Positions 51,616 to 64,000 of a stretch of DNA of 64,000 nucleotides are shown here, one piece after another; positions within the stretch are counted from its first letter, which is position 1, and every line of letters starts with the position of its first letter. Location: NCBI GenBank assembly GCA_000231825.2, contig JH720294.1, forward strand, positions 1,124,927 through 1,188,926, given 5' to 3'. This DNA is from Tetrahymena elliotti 4EA. Its lineage: Eukaryota; Ciliophora; Oligohymenophorea; Hymenostomatida; Tetrahymenidae. Made by a program: the position numbers and the translations under genes. Under the pieces are notes generated by a model, which worked only from the letters and a program-made list of their open reading frames with translations, was not told where the DNA came from and made no database searches.

Positions 51616-54541
51616 TCAATATTAAAATTTTTTTTGCATTTATTGTCTAGTCATTCTAGTATTGCTCTTATAATTAGATAGCTCTTTATTATAATATTAG
51701 AAGGATTATTTAAAAATGTGTTAAATTAAGTATATTTATTTACATCTAATAATTTCAGCTAGATTTTCATCTTTCATGTTTAGTTTATCTAATACATCAT
51801 CTAAATTAAAGCAATATCTTTGCAAGAGCATGTTCATGTCTGAATAAGTGAACTTATCAATTTATTTGCATATTTTGTCATATATTATGGTATCTATAAT
51901 TTTTAAACATAATTTTTAGAAAACAACTCAAATATTTTGATAATAATTACACTTAGAACTATCAATGGATCCTTAGTATACTCTATTGTTCATAATAGTT
52001 TAGAAATGTTCTGTTCTGTTAGGGATTTTATCTTCATTTTTGTTCAGTTCTAAGTAACCTATTTTATCATTTAATTATTAATTTTTTATTATTATTATTT
52101 AGAAGGAAATTACTTGTTTCATGTAGTTAATAAGGTGGAACATCTGCTTGATATTGATGACCAATAGATATTTTATTTTTTTGAAGCTTTAAAGCCCAGA
52201 AGTCATTTACATTGAAAGCTTTAGGTGGTGCTTGAGTTTCCTTCTTCTCACGTCTATTTTAAATATAGAAATATTTTAATTTTTATTTTAATTATCAAAA
52301 AGAATTTTTACGCTAAAATGGCATCACATTTTCTGCAGATTTGTTTCTCGCTGAGGAATTACTTTATTATTTTTAAATAATTTTTCAAATTTTAAATTTT
52401 ACTAAGAAATTTTAATTTATTTTTACGCCTTTTGTGCATTTGTTTGAACACTTCTTACAGATTAAAGGTAAAGGGGTTTCTTTTTTAAGTTTGTATGATT
52501 TTTTTTCATCTAATTAATTGCTTGTTCCTTCTTTAGAGCTTTATTACTGATTTGAAGATTATTGGTTTTAAGAAGAAACATTTATTTAAGGAGTTGTCTA
52601 GGGAGATTAGTTCAAAGTTACTTCTTGATTTGAGTTTTCATCCTTTAAAAGAAAACAAAAATAAAAATAATAATTTTAAAAAAAATGAATTACATTTTTT
52701 GATTTATCTTAGATTCTTTTTGATTATCTGACCATTTTTTAGCTTCTATTTTCTTCACTAAAATCATCATCAAGTGTAGAATCTTTCTTAGAAATCTTTG
52801 AATATTATGATTAAACGTATCCTCCATTTTAGTTTTAGTATGTATTGTTGGTACTTCTTCCTTGAGATTATGAAGATTCTTATCTGAAAAGCTCATATTA
52901 TTACTTAATAGCTTTATTTTTAAGAGTTTCTTATTCTAGGAATTCAGATTACTTTGCAGGAACAAGCTTCAAAGATGTAGTGATAGTAGTATTATTGCTA
53001 TTATTTGCGTTTGTAGAGTTGTTGGTATTGTTGTTGTTTTTTACTGAACTGTTTGATAAGTTATTATTAGAAGATTGTTTATCTTTAGAGATTCTCTTAG
53101 ATTATTTAAGGAGAGAAATATTTTAACTGCTCTAACTGGAATCTCTATCTACTCTCATAGGATTGTATTTGCTACTTGTAGTAATAGGTTTATTTTTGTT
53201 GTTGGCAAACTTGCTATTCGATTATGAGAATTGCTAACTATTAGAATTGCTGTTGAAGTTCTACAAATCATTTTTTCTAATTTTTAAATCAATTAAATTT
53301 TCTCTCTTAGGAATAGACTGTTAGATGACTACTCTTTGTGATTATGATGAGTGTTGGTTTATAAGCTATTTATAGTAATCTTATTTTTTCTACATATTTT
53401 CATCTGTTTAGTTATTAGACTCATCATCTATCACTATCTCATTTAGTTAAGAGCGATTGCCATTAAAGTTATTTTCTTACACATTAGGTGAATCAATATT
53501 TTAGTTTTCCTTTTTTTGATTTCTAAGTAATTTATTGAATGCAGCTTCATTATTCTTTTGTAAATTTACATTATTGTTTTATTGATTTGAATATTAATTA
53601 TCTTCACTGCTTACATCAACTACGTTTTGATTAAGATTTTGTAAGCGTTATAATTAAATTTGCTATTAGAGTTGTTATTGTTATTACTATTATAATAACT
53701 ATGGATTGCTTTAGCTATCATGAGAAATTTGCTTAACTTACAAGCTGTTATTGATTAAGTTTTATTTTAAATCTTATTGAATGTTGTTCATACCCATAGA
53801 GTTGTTATTTTAATCAATCTATTATAAATGGTTTTGGTAGTTAACCATAGCAGCTTAAGTGTTGCTAAGCATTTAAGGAGTGGTTTACATCTGTTAGGTA
53901 TTCATTCCAAGTTAAGTCATTATATTATTGCTATTTTAAAGAGAACTCAAACCTTGAGCCATATTGTATTGATCAGCAATCAAAGTATTTCCATTTAATT
54001 AGCTAAAATTAACTTGATTTAACGAGTTAGGAGTTTACATAAGAAGTTATGATGTACCTGCAGTTGCTTATGGATTAGTTGCATAAGAAAATCCATTTAA
54101 TTAAGATTAATTTACAGGAGTAGCTTAAGTCATGCCAAATTAGCTTAATTATTACTATTTGTTAAATAGTTAATTGTAAGCTTATTGTTACTATTGTTAC
54201 TGCTAAACTTACTGTTGCTGTTAGTTTTATTAGTTTAATAGTTGTAATTGAGCCTATTACTAAGATGGTATATTAAATCCATATGCATTCATATATTATG
54301 TAGTTGTAGGTATCATCCCAGAATATTATAAAGTAGCAGTAGGATTAACATTAGCCATACCATTACTTTAAGCTGCAAGCTAGTTTTGGAGTTATTACTA
54401 AAATAATTATTATTATTGAAGCTATTATTATTATTGTAAGGGTATTGAAACATTCATTGGAGTAACCAAATATTGAGAAGGCATTTGCATTTATGTGAAC
54501 ATAGAAGAAGGATCAACATAACTCTAAGGCATATTAAACAT
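51616..54541 (-). CDS. PolyQ-rich protein with Cys4 zinc finger and ELM2-like region
   Basis: Six exons, all phase-consistent: 54541-52694, 52642-52427, 52361-52312, 52253-52114, 52058-51951 and 51893-51616, giving 879 residues. Residues 1-600 are Gln/Asn/Ser-rich with long Gln runs written mostly as TAA/TAG. Around residue 680 is LICKKCSNKCTKG, then KQICRKCDAILA, a C-x2-C-x15-C-x2-C finger close to the GATA/MTA type (usually x17-18). Next comes KISIGHQYQADVPPYQ, matching the start of an ELM2 domain, and about 60 residues later a helical region (TYSDMNMLLQRYCFNLDDVLDKLN) that fits the ELM2 end. ELM2 proteins recruit histone deacetylases. In animal MTA proteins the GATA finger follows ELM2 and SANT; here the finger comes first and no SANT is evident. 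A chromatin or transcription role is inference. Confidence 0.68.
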
Positions 54542-57161
54542 TGTGGCATTTCTATAATATAATATAATATTTAATATTTTAAAATAAATAAAGTATAAAC
54601 AAACTAATTCATTATTTAATTTCATATGTTTCTTTCTAAAACTTTTAAAGATGATAACATATGGGTTGATTCAATAAATTTTATCTTTTATATAAACTCA
54701 TGGCTATTTAATATCCTATAAAGCTTTTAAATATGATCTTTGTTTTTATTTTTTAAGCCACTTTAAACATCAAAGACTTATTCAAGTAAAAAAAGTAAAG
54801 TATCGCAAGTATTTATTCAATTCAAACTGAGAAAGTTTTGTTGCTGATTTATGAAAATTCAAAAAGAAAGAAAGAAAGAAGAAAAACAGTAAATTAAATG
54901 AAATTATTGTTTGTTTGCTAGATAGTAGGGATAAATTGAATTTTTAAAGTTTTTAATCAGAAAAACTAAATTCATCAAAATTTAAAAAATTTGTTTATTT
55001 TAAGAGACCAATAAAGTTATATTATTCTCATCGATATTCGTCTGGGTGTTTTTTGTTTAAAAAGACAAAAGCTATTCTTCAAATAGGTTTGCTACTCAGT
55101 AAGAAAATACAATAATTATATCAATTAAATTACAGCTATTTGTGAGATGTTTTGAATATTTAAAAATCTAGATATTTGCTCTTTAATTAAAGTAACATGT
55201 GTAATGGAAAATTATTTGTATAGAAATATATCTAAAGAAACAATTATTTTTCTAGTAAAAACATTGATCAAAAAAGTAAAGTTAAGAATTGTATTACGAT
55301 TTTTAACTTTTAATTTTATTTTTAATCTCTGGCACTTTCAAAAATATAAAGTTGCTGTAGGCTTTTATTTGCTATTTCAATAATTAATGTAGAATTTCAA
55401 AATAGACAAAAATTAAAATGTAGAAGTGTTTCTATAATATTCTATTGATTAGAATAAATTTAAGTATTGCAAGAAAAAATTTAATAATTTCTATGAGAAA
55501 TGCCTTTCAATCTATTTAATGAAAGGTTGTAATTATGTTTTTTATAGAAAGCATTATCATGCCATTAAATTGATTAAAATCACCTGATTTCTAATTTGAG
55601 TAATATTTATTTAATTTCAAAAATTTGATTTCTATCTGATGTGGTTGATGTTCCTTGATTTTTCTTATATTATTTTAAGCTAAATAAATAGCAAATGAGT
55701 AAGAAAGTAACACATTTATTTTTGGTGAAAAATATATGACCTTTAAACTTCAATTATATTATTAAATTAGAAAATATATTTCTATCAAGAAAGTTCTTAC
55801 TTTTATTTTTTGTAACTAGGCAGAGTAAAAAATTTCAGTTGTGCCTATTAAGTATATAATTATAAAATGGAGCTAGTAAGTAAAATGTTAAATTTAACTC
55901 ATCAGAGCAAAAAATGACCCAGTCTTATAAAAAGAATTCGTGAACTTACGAAAAACAAAAAGCATGAATTATAAAAAATTTCAAAAGAGAGATGGATAAA
56001 AAGGGAGGGTTTATAACTTACTAGTAAATAGTTAGAATAATAAAGAAAAATCAAATTGTTTGTTAAATCATATATTCAAAAAAATAATAAATTTGAATTT
56101 TACTTGTTAAAAAATTTATTTTTCATATCGCTGACAAGAAAACTTTTTTTTTTTAAATCAAAAAGAAGAAGAGGGGATTATATAAACCAACAATCTAAGA
56201 AAGAATGAAAAATAATTCAAGAGACAATCATTAAAAAACTAACCAATTCGAGTTCATTAAATTTATGAAAGGAAATTATATAGTTCTATGTTGCGTTTCG
56301 GTTTTTATTGATTAGTAAATTTTTGAAATGTTGTTTCATTAATATGAAAATAATTCAAGACTATTATCAACCTCAAGTGGATTATAATAAATATTGTAAA
56401 TGGTATGAATTTTGATATAATTCTATCAAAAAAATATCTCTTTTATTCTTTGTTTGTATTGAAAGGATTCTATTAGAGAGTTGAATGATCTATCTGATTT
56501 GTCTATTTTATTTATTTTATTGTTTTTTCACAAATTTTCTACAAGTTTTTCAAAAATACTTGAAAACTAATGACACAAATTTGTGTTTGAGTGCTCGAAA
56601 TATCGAATTACTTTAATTGGAAATTAAAAGTGTGAAAATAAATTGGATTCAAGCAAAGAAATATCAAAAATTTGGTGAATTCAAAGTTGAAATCATCTAC
56701 TATTGATTTTTATAGCAGTTGATATTGTAGTTTTGAAAGCGTAGAAATTTAAACTTTTTTTTTAAATATAATTAAAGCAGCTCAAGAGAGTAATCTGGTA
56801 ATTAATTAATTTGACTTTGTTTAGAAATAATAATAAATCACTTAATACGCATCGGAGTTATTTCAGTTATATGTGTTATTTGTTGTTTATTGGTATTTAG
56901 TGAAAAGCAATTATAGATCAATTAAAATTAATAGAAAAGCACTAAGTGTACGTACTAGTTCTTAAACTTTAAAATTGTAAAGTTTTTAAATAATATTTGA
57001 GAGCATTTCTTTTAACTTACTGGTGGCAAAAAGTGAGAATACGCTTTAAATGTAGGTTTATTTTTAATTTTTATTATTAAATTTACTGTATTATCTTTCT
57101 CTCAAACGAGTTAGTTCCAAAACTAAAAAATCAAAATAAAAGACCTATTATAAAGAGCTAA
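54542..57161. other. Intergenic region upstream of the ELM2-like gene
   Basis: AT-rich. A TTATAG acceptor-like site directly precedes the assigned ATG at 54541, so a 5' UTR intron is possible. No other gene could be supported. Confidence 0.4.
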
Positions 57162-57692
57162 TCAGCCAAAAAAAGTTAGCTGCAGTTTGAATTGGAATGT
57201 GCTTGCTTAAATTTGATTGGACTAAAACCATAAAATTGGTTTAAGGGCTAGTAGAATTGCAAATATTAAGCTCTAAATTTGCTTTTAAATTGCTTTAAAG
57301 TTAATGATTATTGTGTTATTTATTTATTACGTGGTGTATGGAATGGAAGTATTAATGTTTGCTGCGAGTTAAGTCTGTGATTAAGTAGGATTTTAGCTCG
57401 TGATATTAGTGAAATTAAATTCTAATTTTAATTATTAAGAGGGATTATTTATTGTTTACATGGTGTTGGGGTATTGCATAAATTAGCTTAAGCCTCCTAC
57501 TGTCTGGCCACCCCCTGCTACTGCTTGCTACTATGGCAGGTTATAAAATTATTAGGTTAAATTAGGGTTAATCATGCTTATTTGAATGTTAAGAGATTGC
57601 TCAAACAAGGATTCGATAACAGGAGAGATTGTATTGTTTGATATTAACTTGGTCGTATTTTGTATTTTGGATATGTGAAGGGTGAGTTTTTT
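57162..57692 (-). other. Gln/Thr-rich coding-like segment (possible exon)
   Basis: A 177-codon TGA-free frame on the minus strand in a locally less AT-rich patch. It includes VIESLFEQSLNIQISMINPN, LPQQQAVAGGGQTVGGLSQF and MQYPNTMQTINNPSQQ. The last of these is followed by a Thr/Gln/Asn-rich stretch (NPTQSQTQLAANINTSIPYT). It resembles the low-complexity parts of ciliate transcription or RNA-binding proteins. I cannot define exon ends or a partner exon. The region to 58.2 kb is also TGA-poor on this strand, so it may be one exon of a larger gene, or a distant upstream exon of the ELM2-like gene. Confidence 0.35.
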
Positions 57693-59823
57693 TCAATGAT
57701 TTGGGTTTGAATCACAAATTAATTAGTCTATTAGATATTGTTTAAAACAAATGATTTATTGTTAGATAAATTGTAAGTAAATAAATTGCATTAATTTGGT
57801 TAAATAGCGAATTTGTATTTAATTTAAATTAATTGTCTGATTCTATAAATTATAACTAGATAATTGATCTGTCATTAGCTTACAAATTTATAAGCAGATA
57901 AATGATGAAAGAATATCTCACCTTTGAAAAAACTGATTCTTCAATGATCAGCTAAAAGTTGCTTGACAAGGTTAAACGGTTTCTAGATGGGTTTCTTGGA
58001 TGAAAGAAAAAGTGAATCTTTTAGTTATTTATAGTATTTTTATTAGAATGTTCTTGTGTAAAGAGTATGTATGAATGTGTTTTAAGTGTTTCTTGTGTGT
58101 GTAAAAATATGTTTGAGGTACGGAGGGAGACTTGCTTCTAGTCTGTAATTTAAAAGTGATTTATTAGGAATTTGATATATGATTTTATTTGGTAGGGGTT
58201 AGTGATATAAAATAGATGAAAAAATATTTGATATAAATAATATCATTATATTTGTTTTTTCACTTAATTCGCATTTGAATTAAATAAAAGCATATTTAAA
58301 AATAATGATTAATTCTTGTTATCACCAAATTCAAGAGGGTTGGGGGGAGATGCTTTTATTGCATACACAAGTTCTCTGTAGTAATCATGAAGGTGAAAGA
58401 AGAGAAGAGTGTTGTTTGTTGGCAATTATAGAAATAATCTTAATTTTAAGTTACTTTAAAGGATTGGAAATGATACTAATTTATCAGTAACCGATTGTGT
58501 TGTTTTTTAATCTTTTAGTCGATAATCTGTTTCTATCAGAATCTCTTTTACTTTGCTTATTTTTTTCTTTTTCTTTGATTTTATTTGCGTTTAAAATCAA
58601 TTAATTATTATTTTTTTAAATTATTTATAAATTTCTGAAGCGATCTTATTGCTTTAATCTTTCAAAATCACTTTTACCCATCTCTTCTTTCTTTCTTTCA
58701 CTTATAGCTAGATTGCTTGTTTTTTTATTCCTTTCTTCTTTCTTTCATTCCTTCTTTGTTTCTATGTTTCCCTCCTACCTTCTTTATTCATTGACTAAAT
58801 ATTTGATAACTTCTTCAATCAATGAATAATAAATTTAATTACTTAATAGCTAATTTCATATTATATTCTTATTTTTATTTATTATATCCCTCGATCAATC
58901 AATCACATTTCTACCTACTCCTTCTCTCAAATGTATTTATTTGCTCACTCTTTTTTGTAGCCAATTTACTTATATTTTTCTTCACCATCTCTCCTCTTTC
59001 ACATTCTATCTTAAGAAATTTCACATAAAGTCTACAATATTTTTATACCACCACATAATATAGCTTAGATACAATTATTGAATTAGGTTTCCTCATTAAG
59101 TAATTACATCGGAAACAAATTTAGTTCACTGCTGAGGGATGAGTTGATAACTTACAACTTATTTTTATACTTTGTTGTAAGTGTGTTTTTATAATGGCAT
59201 TCTAATCAGATGTGCCTAAATAGATGTTATTTGAATTCAATTATTATACAAAAAAATGGTTAAGAAAGAAGGAGTTAACATAAATAATATATATTTTATT
59301 CAATAATTATTGAATAGGAATAGAGTAGTTCTCACATACTCATGTGTTCTGTAGAGAGCTTGAGTTCTTCTTAGTATTATGTGGCTAATTCATCTATCCA
59401 ATAGTATGATAAAGAGAAATGAGAATTTTTATGCTGTACTGAAAGAATTTTGGTATGAAGTAGACAGAAAAGTATAGCTGCATTAAGTTAAAGGACTTAC
59501 TTGGTTAGTAAGAGTCTAGAATTGTTTTATCCGTACAATTTTATAGCAATTGGAAATTAAAAAAAATACTTGATTAAATACGAAAGAAAAACCCAGGGTT
59601 AAAAAAGAAACTGCAGTAAGGTTTTATATTTTTTTAACATTTACCATAATTCTATTTCTTTTTTCCATAAACTTTTTTTTTACAATTAATTGCATTAAAC
59701 TTCCTCATACTGCTTGCTGTTTAACCCAAGTTAAATACAAGAAATTTAAAGCATACTTAAGAAAGAAAAAAGTGAAGCAGATTATCCAACTAAAATTAAG
59801 CTTTGAATGTAATAGAAAATTTA
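57693..59823. other. Mixed-composition region, genes unresolved
   Basis: Less AT-rich than most intergenic DNA here. From 57.9 to 58.2 kb all three minus-strand frames stay open for 80 or more codons (one includes SLLNYRLEASLPPYLKHIF), so frame choice is impossible. A CTTT-rich pyrimidine tract lies at about 58680-58770. A 65-codon plus-strand frame ends near 59572 (MIKRNENFYAVLKEFWYEVD). None is strong enough to call. Confidence 0.3.
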
Positions 59824-61224
59824 TCAGTAGAATACGAAAGAAAGTCCTTTTAATATAGTATTCAGTAAGATAAAAGGTGTGTAGTGTGTCTTTTGTAAAT
59901 TGATTTAGCTAGAAAACAATCTGTCTGGAAAGTCTTTTTACACATCTGTGTCTCTTTCTGTTTGTAGCTGGTTTAGGTAGTACTTTTGTGTATATAATAC
60001 ATTTGCGTTTTGAAATAGATAGATTTGCTCTTAATCTTTCTACTTAAAATATAAAATCACATAACGAAACACTGATTACTCCTTACACTTTTTTTTTCTA
60101 TTTATTAAATATGAAAAATTTCTATTATTTAGCCTAGGATACTTTCTCTTTGTGAAACATGCAGACAGCCTGAAATACCGACTTTAATATCTCACACAAG
60201 CAAGCAGTATTGAGAAGTGACACTAGATGATTCTTCGATAAGATTATAAATTTAAAAGATTACATTTATTTACCTTAATGTTTTTGTGATAATTCCTACC
60301 ACTCTTTTTTCTCAGAAACTCTGTATTCTGAAAAAAAGTAAGCTTCTCTTCACCACACAAATGCTCTCTTCTCTTTATCGTATTTAATTAGAATTAACTT
60401 AATAACTTACATTTAAATACTATCTATGTATCATTATCTATCCATGACAACATTTTACAATCCTTAAATCATCTTATAAATACCTCTAAAGCAATTGTTT
60501 GTCTCTCATTTTTAGGCAAATTTATTCACGTCAAATTCTTTAAATTTACTTCCCTCAAAAATTAAACATTCAGAAATTTCCAAAAGAGATAGAAAGGAAA
60601 CTCTTCCTCACTTTTATGACTCACAGTTATTTCGAAGTGATCTATTTGACATGATTTTAACAATTGCGCTACTTCATCTGATAACTTCAAGAAACTTTAG
60701 AGATCAGTGGTATGATTAATAATCTTCCATATGATCAAAAGAATATTTGGTTTTTAAAAGGACTCTGATGAAGTAATTTTTGCCTGACTAATAATATATT
60801 ATTTAAGTCTAAAATGCCTGATGGCAACTACATTAGATTCTGAGTAAAGATTTTAGAGAGTACTAATGCAGGAAATAACCTAGAGAAGTTGTTTTCACCT
60901 GATTTTGCCATCATTTAAATACATACTTTTTTAGTGATAATTATAAGGCACCTTTGCTTTAATCTTATTTTTCTCTGTTTTTTTCTGATAACTTCTGATT
61001 TAAAAATGAGACCAGTTATCGCTTAAACCCTCAAAGCAAAGTCTAACGTTGTTGATGCTCTAGTTATCTAAAATAATAAAAAAGCTATCTTCAATCTTGT
61101 TTCTCTTAAATTTTTCTTCAAGATCTCTCTATTGAAGATAAAATAAACGTAAGATAGCCTCTTATTTTTTTTGACCTCTCTGATCTGAAACATTTTCTAG
61201 CAAAGGAAAGTATTAGGACACCCC
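59824..61224 (-). pseudogene. Long coding-like frame with three in-frame TGAs
   Basis: One minus-strand frame is open for 109, 122, 18 and 214 codons, interrupted by TGA at 60895-60897, 60526-60528 and 60469-60471, and ending at 59824-59826. The translation looks protein-like: QEAILRLFYLQQRDLEEKF, NNVRLCFEGLSDNWSHFQ, LQSFLKLSDEVAQLLKSCQI, EEEFPFYLFWKFLNVQFLRE and TQKYYLNQLQTERDTDVQK. I recognise no family. The simplest reading is a decayed gene. Alternatives are introns I could not place or, less likely, TGA recoding as selenocysteine. A second frame over 60.75-61.3 kb is also open, so chance is not excluded. Confidence 0.35.
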
Positions 61225-64000
61225 TCAAATCCTCCATAAGAAAATATCTTAAATATTTCAAAATCATTTTAATAGAAACGTATTAATACAACCACAAAAG
61301 ACAATCCAAAGTATAGAAGCTAGATGAAAAGCATGGAGAAATGCATATAAGAATTAAAAATAAATCAAAAATATTTAATTTAGTTCTTCTTAGTAGTTTG
61401 GTTTTTGGTTGGTTGGTAGGTTTATTGATTGATGCTTGAAATTACCATGTAATAAGGTCTAATTTGAATTTATTTTGGTTTCAATATAAAAATAACAACA
61501 AATTCTAATTTAGAAGATAGCTTTTTAAGCCCAATTAATATATTTAAAGAGTGACCATCATACTTAACTTATATAGAATATAATTGTGTTATTTATAATG
61601 AATGAAACTGGTTACTTGGAAGCAGGAAATATCTTAATATAAGATAGTACTTGGAGATGAAGAACGAATGAATGAAGAAATAAGAAATAAAAATTCAGTT
61701 GTAAATTTAATGATAAAATTAACTAAAACTCTATAAAAAAAGCAATAAAGAGAAAATAAAATTTATAAAGTATTGATTGATTAACCCTCACCCCTATCTA
61801 TCTATTGTCTTTATTTTATTCTTACTTGCTAAAAAACTATGTATTTTTTTAAATAATATTTTTGTATGAACTAGAATCACATTAATTTATCATTTTAAAT
61901 GACTTGTTTTAAATCACATTGTTCATTAAGAAAAAATAATTTTTTGGTTTAGAATATTCTTTCTATAAAACAAAGCAAAATAAAATAACTCAGCCACAAA
62001 TAAAGTAGTTAATTCGAATTAAAATTTGTTGCATATAAATTTGAACAAAAAGAAGAGTTTGATTGATATTCACCAAAAGTAATTTGAAGCTTTAAAGAAT
62101 ATCGTTTCTAAAGGGAAAAAAGAGCAAAGTATTTTTTTTATTTTAGTCTTAATTAATAAAATTTATTGATTAATTATTTAATTTTGCTTTACAAGATTAC
62201 ATTTAGAATTTTACAATTCCTTTTCATACAAATATGGTAATTACATGTAGTTAAAATGAGTCTAATAATGTTACTTTATTTGCTTTAACTCTATTAAAAG
62301 TAATTCAATATATTTACCTCAGCCAAAATGTATATCCTAATTGTCTATAAAGTTAAAATGGTTAATTAAATATATAATAAACTTTTATGTGTAATAATCT
62401 TCTAAATGATATATCAATGTATCTTATAATATTTAAATGAGCTTATTATAATAATGTAATTGTTACCAGTAACACAAAAATAATTGGCTAAAATCAACAG
62501 TATTATTTATGTTTGTAAATACATCATCATTTCTTCCCTCTATCTCAATCATTGCAAAAAACTATATTGATAAAAATAATTCTCATATTATTATTAATTG
62601 AATCATTGATTATTCTTAAACTCTAACTAAACGAATATTTAGCCATTACAATATCTTCTATTTGTTTAAACTCTAAAATATAAATTTATAAATTCTACTT
62701 TTTCAAAATAATGCACTGCTAATTATCAATAAAAAAATTAAAACAAGTAAACATCTTAATACGCTCACACTTTATTATAATTTTTGAACTTTTAACTTAT
62801 TATGGAACTAATTTATAAATTTGACAAATATATTTAATTTTTTAATTCAAACGATTTATTCACCAAAACTTACAGTTCTTCGTTATACACACTTAAACAA
62901 ATAAATACAAAATTATTCACTATGTCAGTCTAACCAATTTTTCTACTTCTATCATTTTAATTTTATTATTTACTCATTGAAAAGTTATTTCCTTGTTCAA
63001 AAAATTTCTTTTAAAGTCTCTTTTTTGTCAATAATATTTATTCATTTTTAGTTTATCATCAAAAAGATTTTGGGAATTTTGGTAAATCACTATTTTCTCA
63101 AGAATTTATGAATTAATATTTAAATAAATTAATAGTCTTTTTAAGCAAGCAATAAATTTTATTTAATAAGTTAGTTATTTCATGTTTTATTTGATATTTT
63201 ATTGATTTAAAGATAGTAAACCTATTAATTAACTAAAAGAATAAAAAATGTTTAAAAAATATTGTAGATATTATTATCAAAGAGTTAAGGTATATTGTGG
63301 ACAATTAAATCTAAAAATTTTTATGTTTAATTTAATTACTAATTCATGGAATTTTCTTATTGGTGTTTAGTTTATAAGATTGCTATTAAAATAATATTAT
63401 AATTAAAAGCAAAAATAAATAATTAAAACTCTTCATATTATCATTTTTATCATAATATATTTATTAGTCGGCCTTATCAAAAATTTCAACTTAGATTTGT
63501 TTTCTATTTAAATAAAAAAGCTCATAAAGTTATAATAATTATATTTCCATGCTTTATACTATTCAATATATTTATTGATGAACAAAATTTTTTAATTATT
63601 GCAATAATTAGGATAAAAATTTTAAAAGTTAAGACATTTCGAATAAACATCTGTAAACTTCATCAATATTTAAAACAATTTTTATATAAGCCTTGTTTAT
63701 TTCTCAGAATAAGCTATTACTTTAAAATATATTTATTTATTCAAAATATTTTAACATAAATTAAAATTAAAACAGCTGTTAGTTACCTATTCTTAATGCT
63801 TTTAATCTAAATATATTTTTAGTATAGAAAATTCTTAAAACGAATTAAATAAAAGAAGAACTTTAAATTAAGAATTAAAAATAATTCCACTATTTTAAAA
63901 TTAATTGATTTAGTTTTTTTTGTTTTGAAGAAATAACAGAAAATACAGTTATTTAACAACAAAAATAGTGTTTAAGCATTCATTCTAATAAATATTTAAA
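61225..64000. other. AT-rich region without recognisable genes
   Basis: No convincing frame on either strand under the ciliate code. There are no telomeric CCCCAA/TTGGGG repeats, so this is not a chromosome end. Confidence 0.45.

Noticed and set aside
52690..52896. Minus-strand 68-codon ORF starting MSFSDKNLHN
   Set aside because: It overlaps exon 1 of the ELM2-like gene in another frame; the phase-consistent frame is preferred.
57697..57710. GGGTTTGAATCAC, similar to a tRNA B box
   Set aside because: It departs from the B-box consensus at two positions and has no A box or cloverleaf upstream. No tRNA was found anywhere in the window.
58305..59028. Two short plus-strand ORFs (61 and 68 codons)
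   Set aside because: The first has no supporting signal and the second is a hydrophobic reading of a pyrimidine-rich tract.
1..64000. CRISPR arrays, rRNA genes, transposons, telomeric repeats
   Set aside because: No spaced direct-repeat array, no rRNA-like conserved blocks, no transposase motifs or terminal inverted repeats, and no CCCCAA/TTGGGG runs were seen.

Overview
The window looks like macronuclear-type DNA of an oligohymenophorean ciliate, most likely Tetrahymena or a close relative. TAA and TAG stand where glutamine is required in conserved proteins (five times in the HSP70 gene alone), and every convincing gene ends in TGA. Intergenic DNA is extremely AT-rich. Introns are mostly short and AT-rich with GTA-type donors and TAG or AAG acceptors. 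Because TAA/TAG are sense codons, ordinary ORF calling breaks most genes; the models below were read by eye with TGA as the only stop and checked for splice-phase consistency where stated.

Layout, left to right: an importin-5-like nuclear transport receptor (minus, 274-4409); a small Tim-type mitochondrial chaperone with twin CX3C motifs (minus, 6809-8036); an intronless cytosolic HSP70 (plus, 9711-11669) behind two heat-shock-element-like sites; a perfect 172-bp tandem duplication; a coiled-coil protein (minus, 13039-14340); a TXNDC9/phosducin-like protein (minus, 15521-16309); a coding-like fragment and a PH-domain-like gene (about 18.0-19.9 kb); a three-copy degenerate repeat followed by a DDX21-type DEAD-box helicase (plus, 23648-26030); a nine-exon anoctamin/TMEM16 (minus, 27342-33010); a 122-residue unknown protein (minus, 33891-34259); a very long Gln/Asn-rich protein (minus, 34888-41902); a four-helix membrane protein (minus, 44633-45172); a 274-residue possible membrane protein (minus, 46736-47560); a VTT/DedA-family membrane protein (plus, 49136-50320); and a polyglutamine-rich protein with a four-cysteine zinc finger and an ELM2-like region (minus, 51616-54541).

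The last 9 kb has no confident gene. It contains locally less AT-rich stretches with coding-like frames, one of them broken by three in-frame TGA codons, which are best treated as decayed or unresolved genes.

The genes are ordinary eukaryotic housekeeping and signalling genes (nuclear import, mitochondrial import, folding, rRNA processing, lipid/ion transport, chromatin) plus lineage-specific unknowns. There is no operon logic and no mobile element, CRISPR array, rRNA or tRNA that I can support. I did not find a clear new multi-gene system. The most unusual items are the ELM2/zinc-finger protein, the extended small Tim, the recent tandem duplication and the broken coding-like tracts at the right end.
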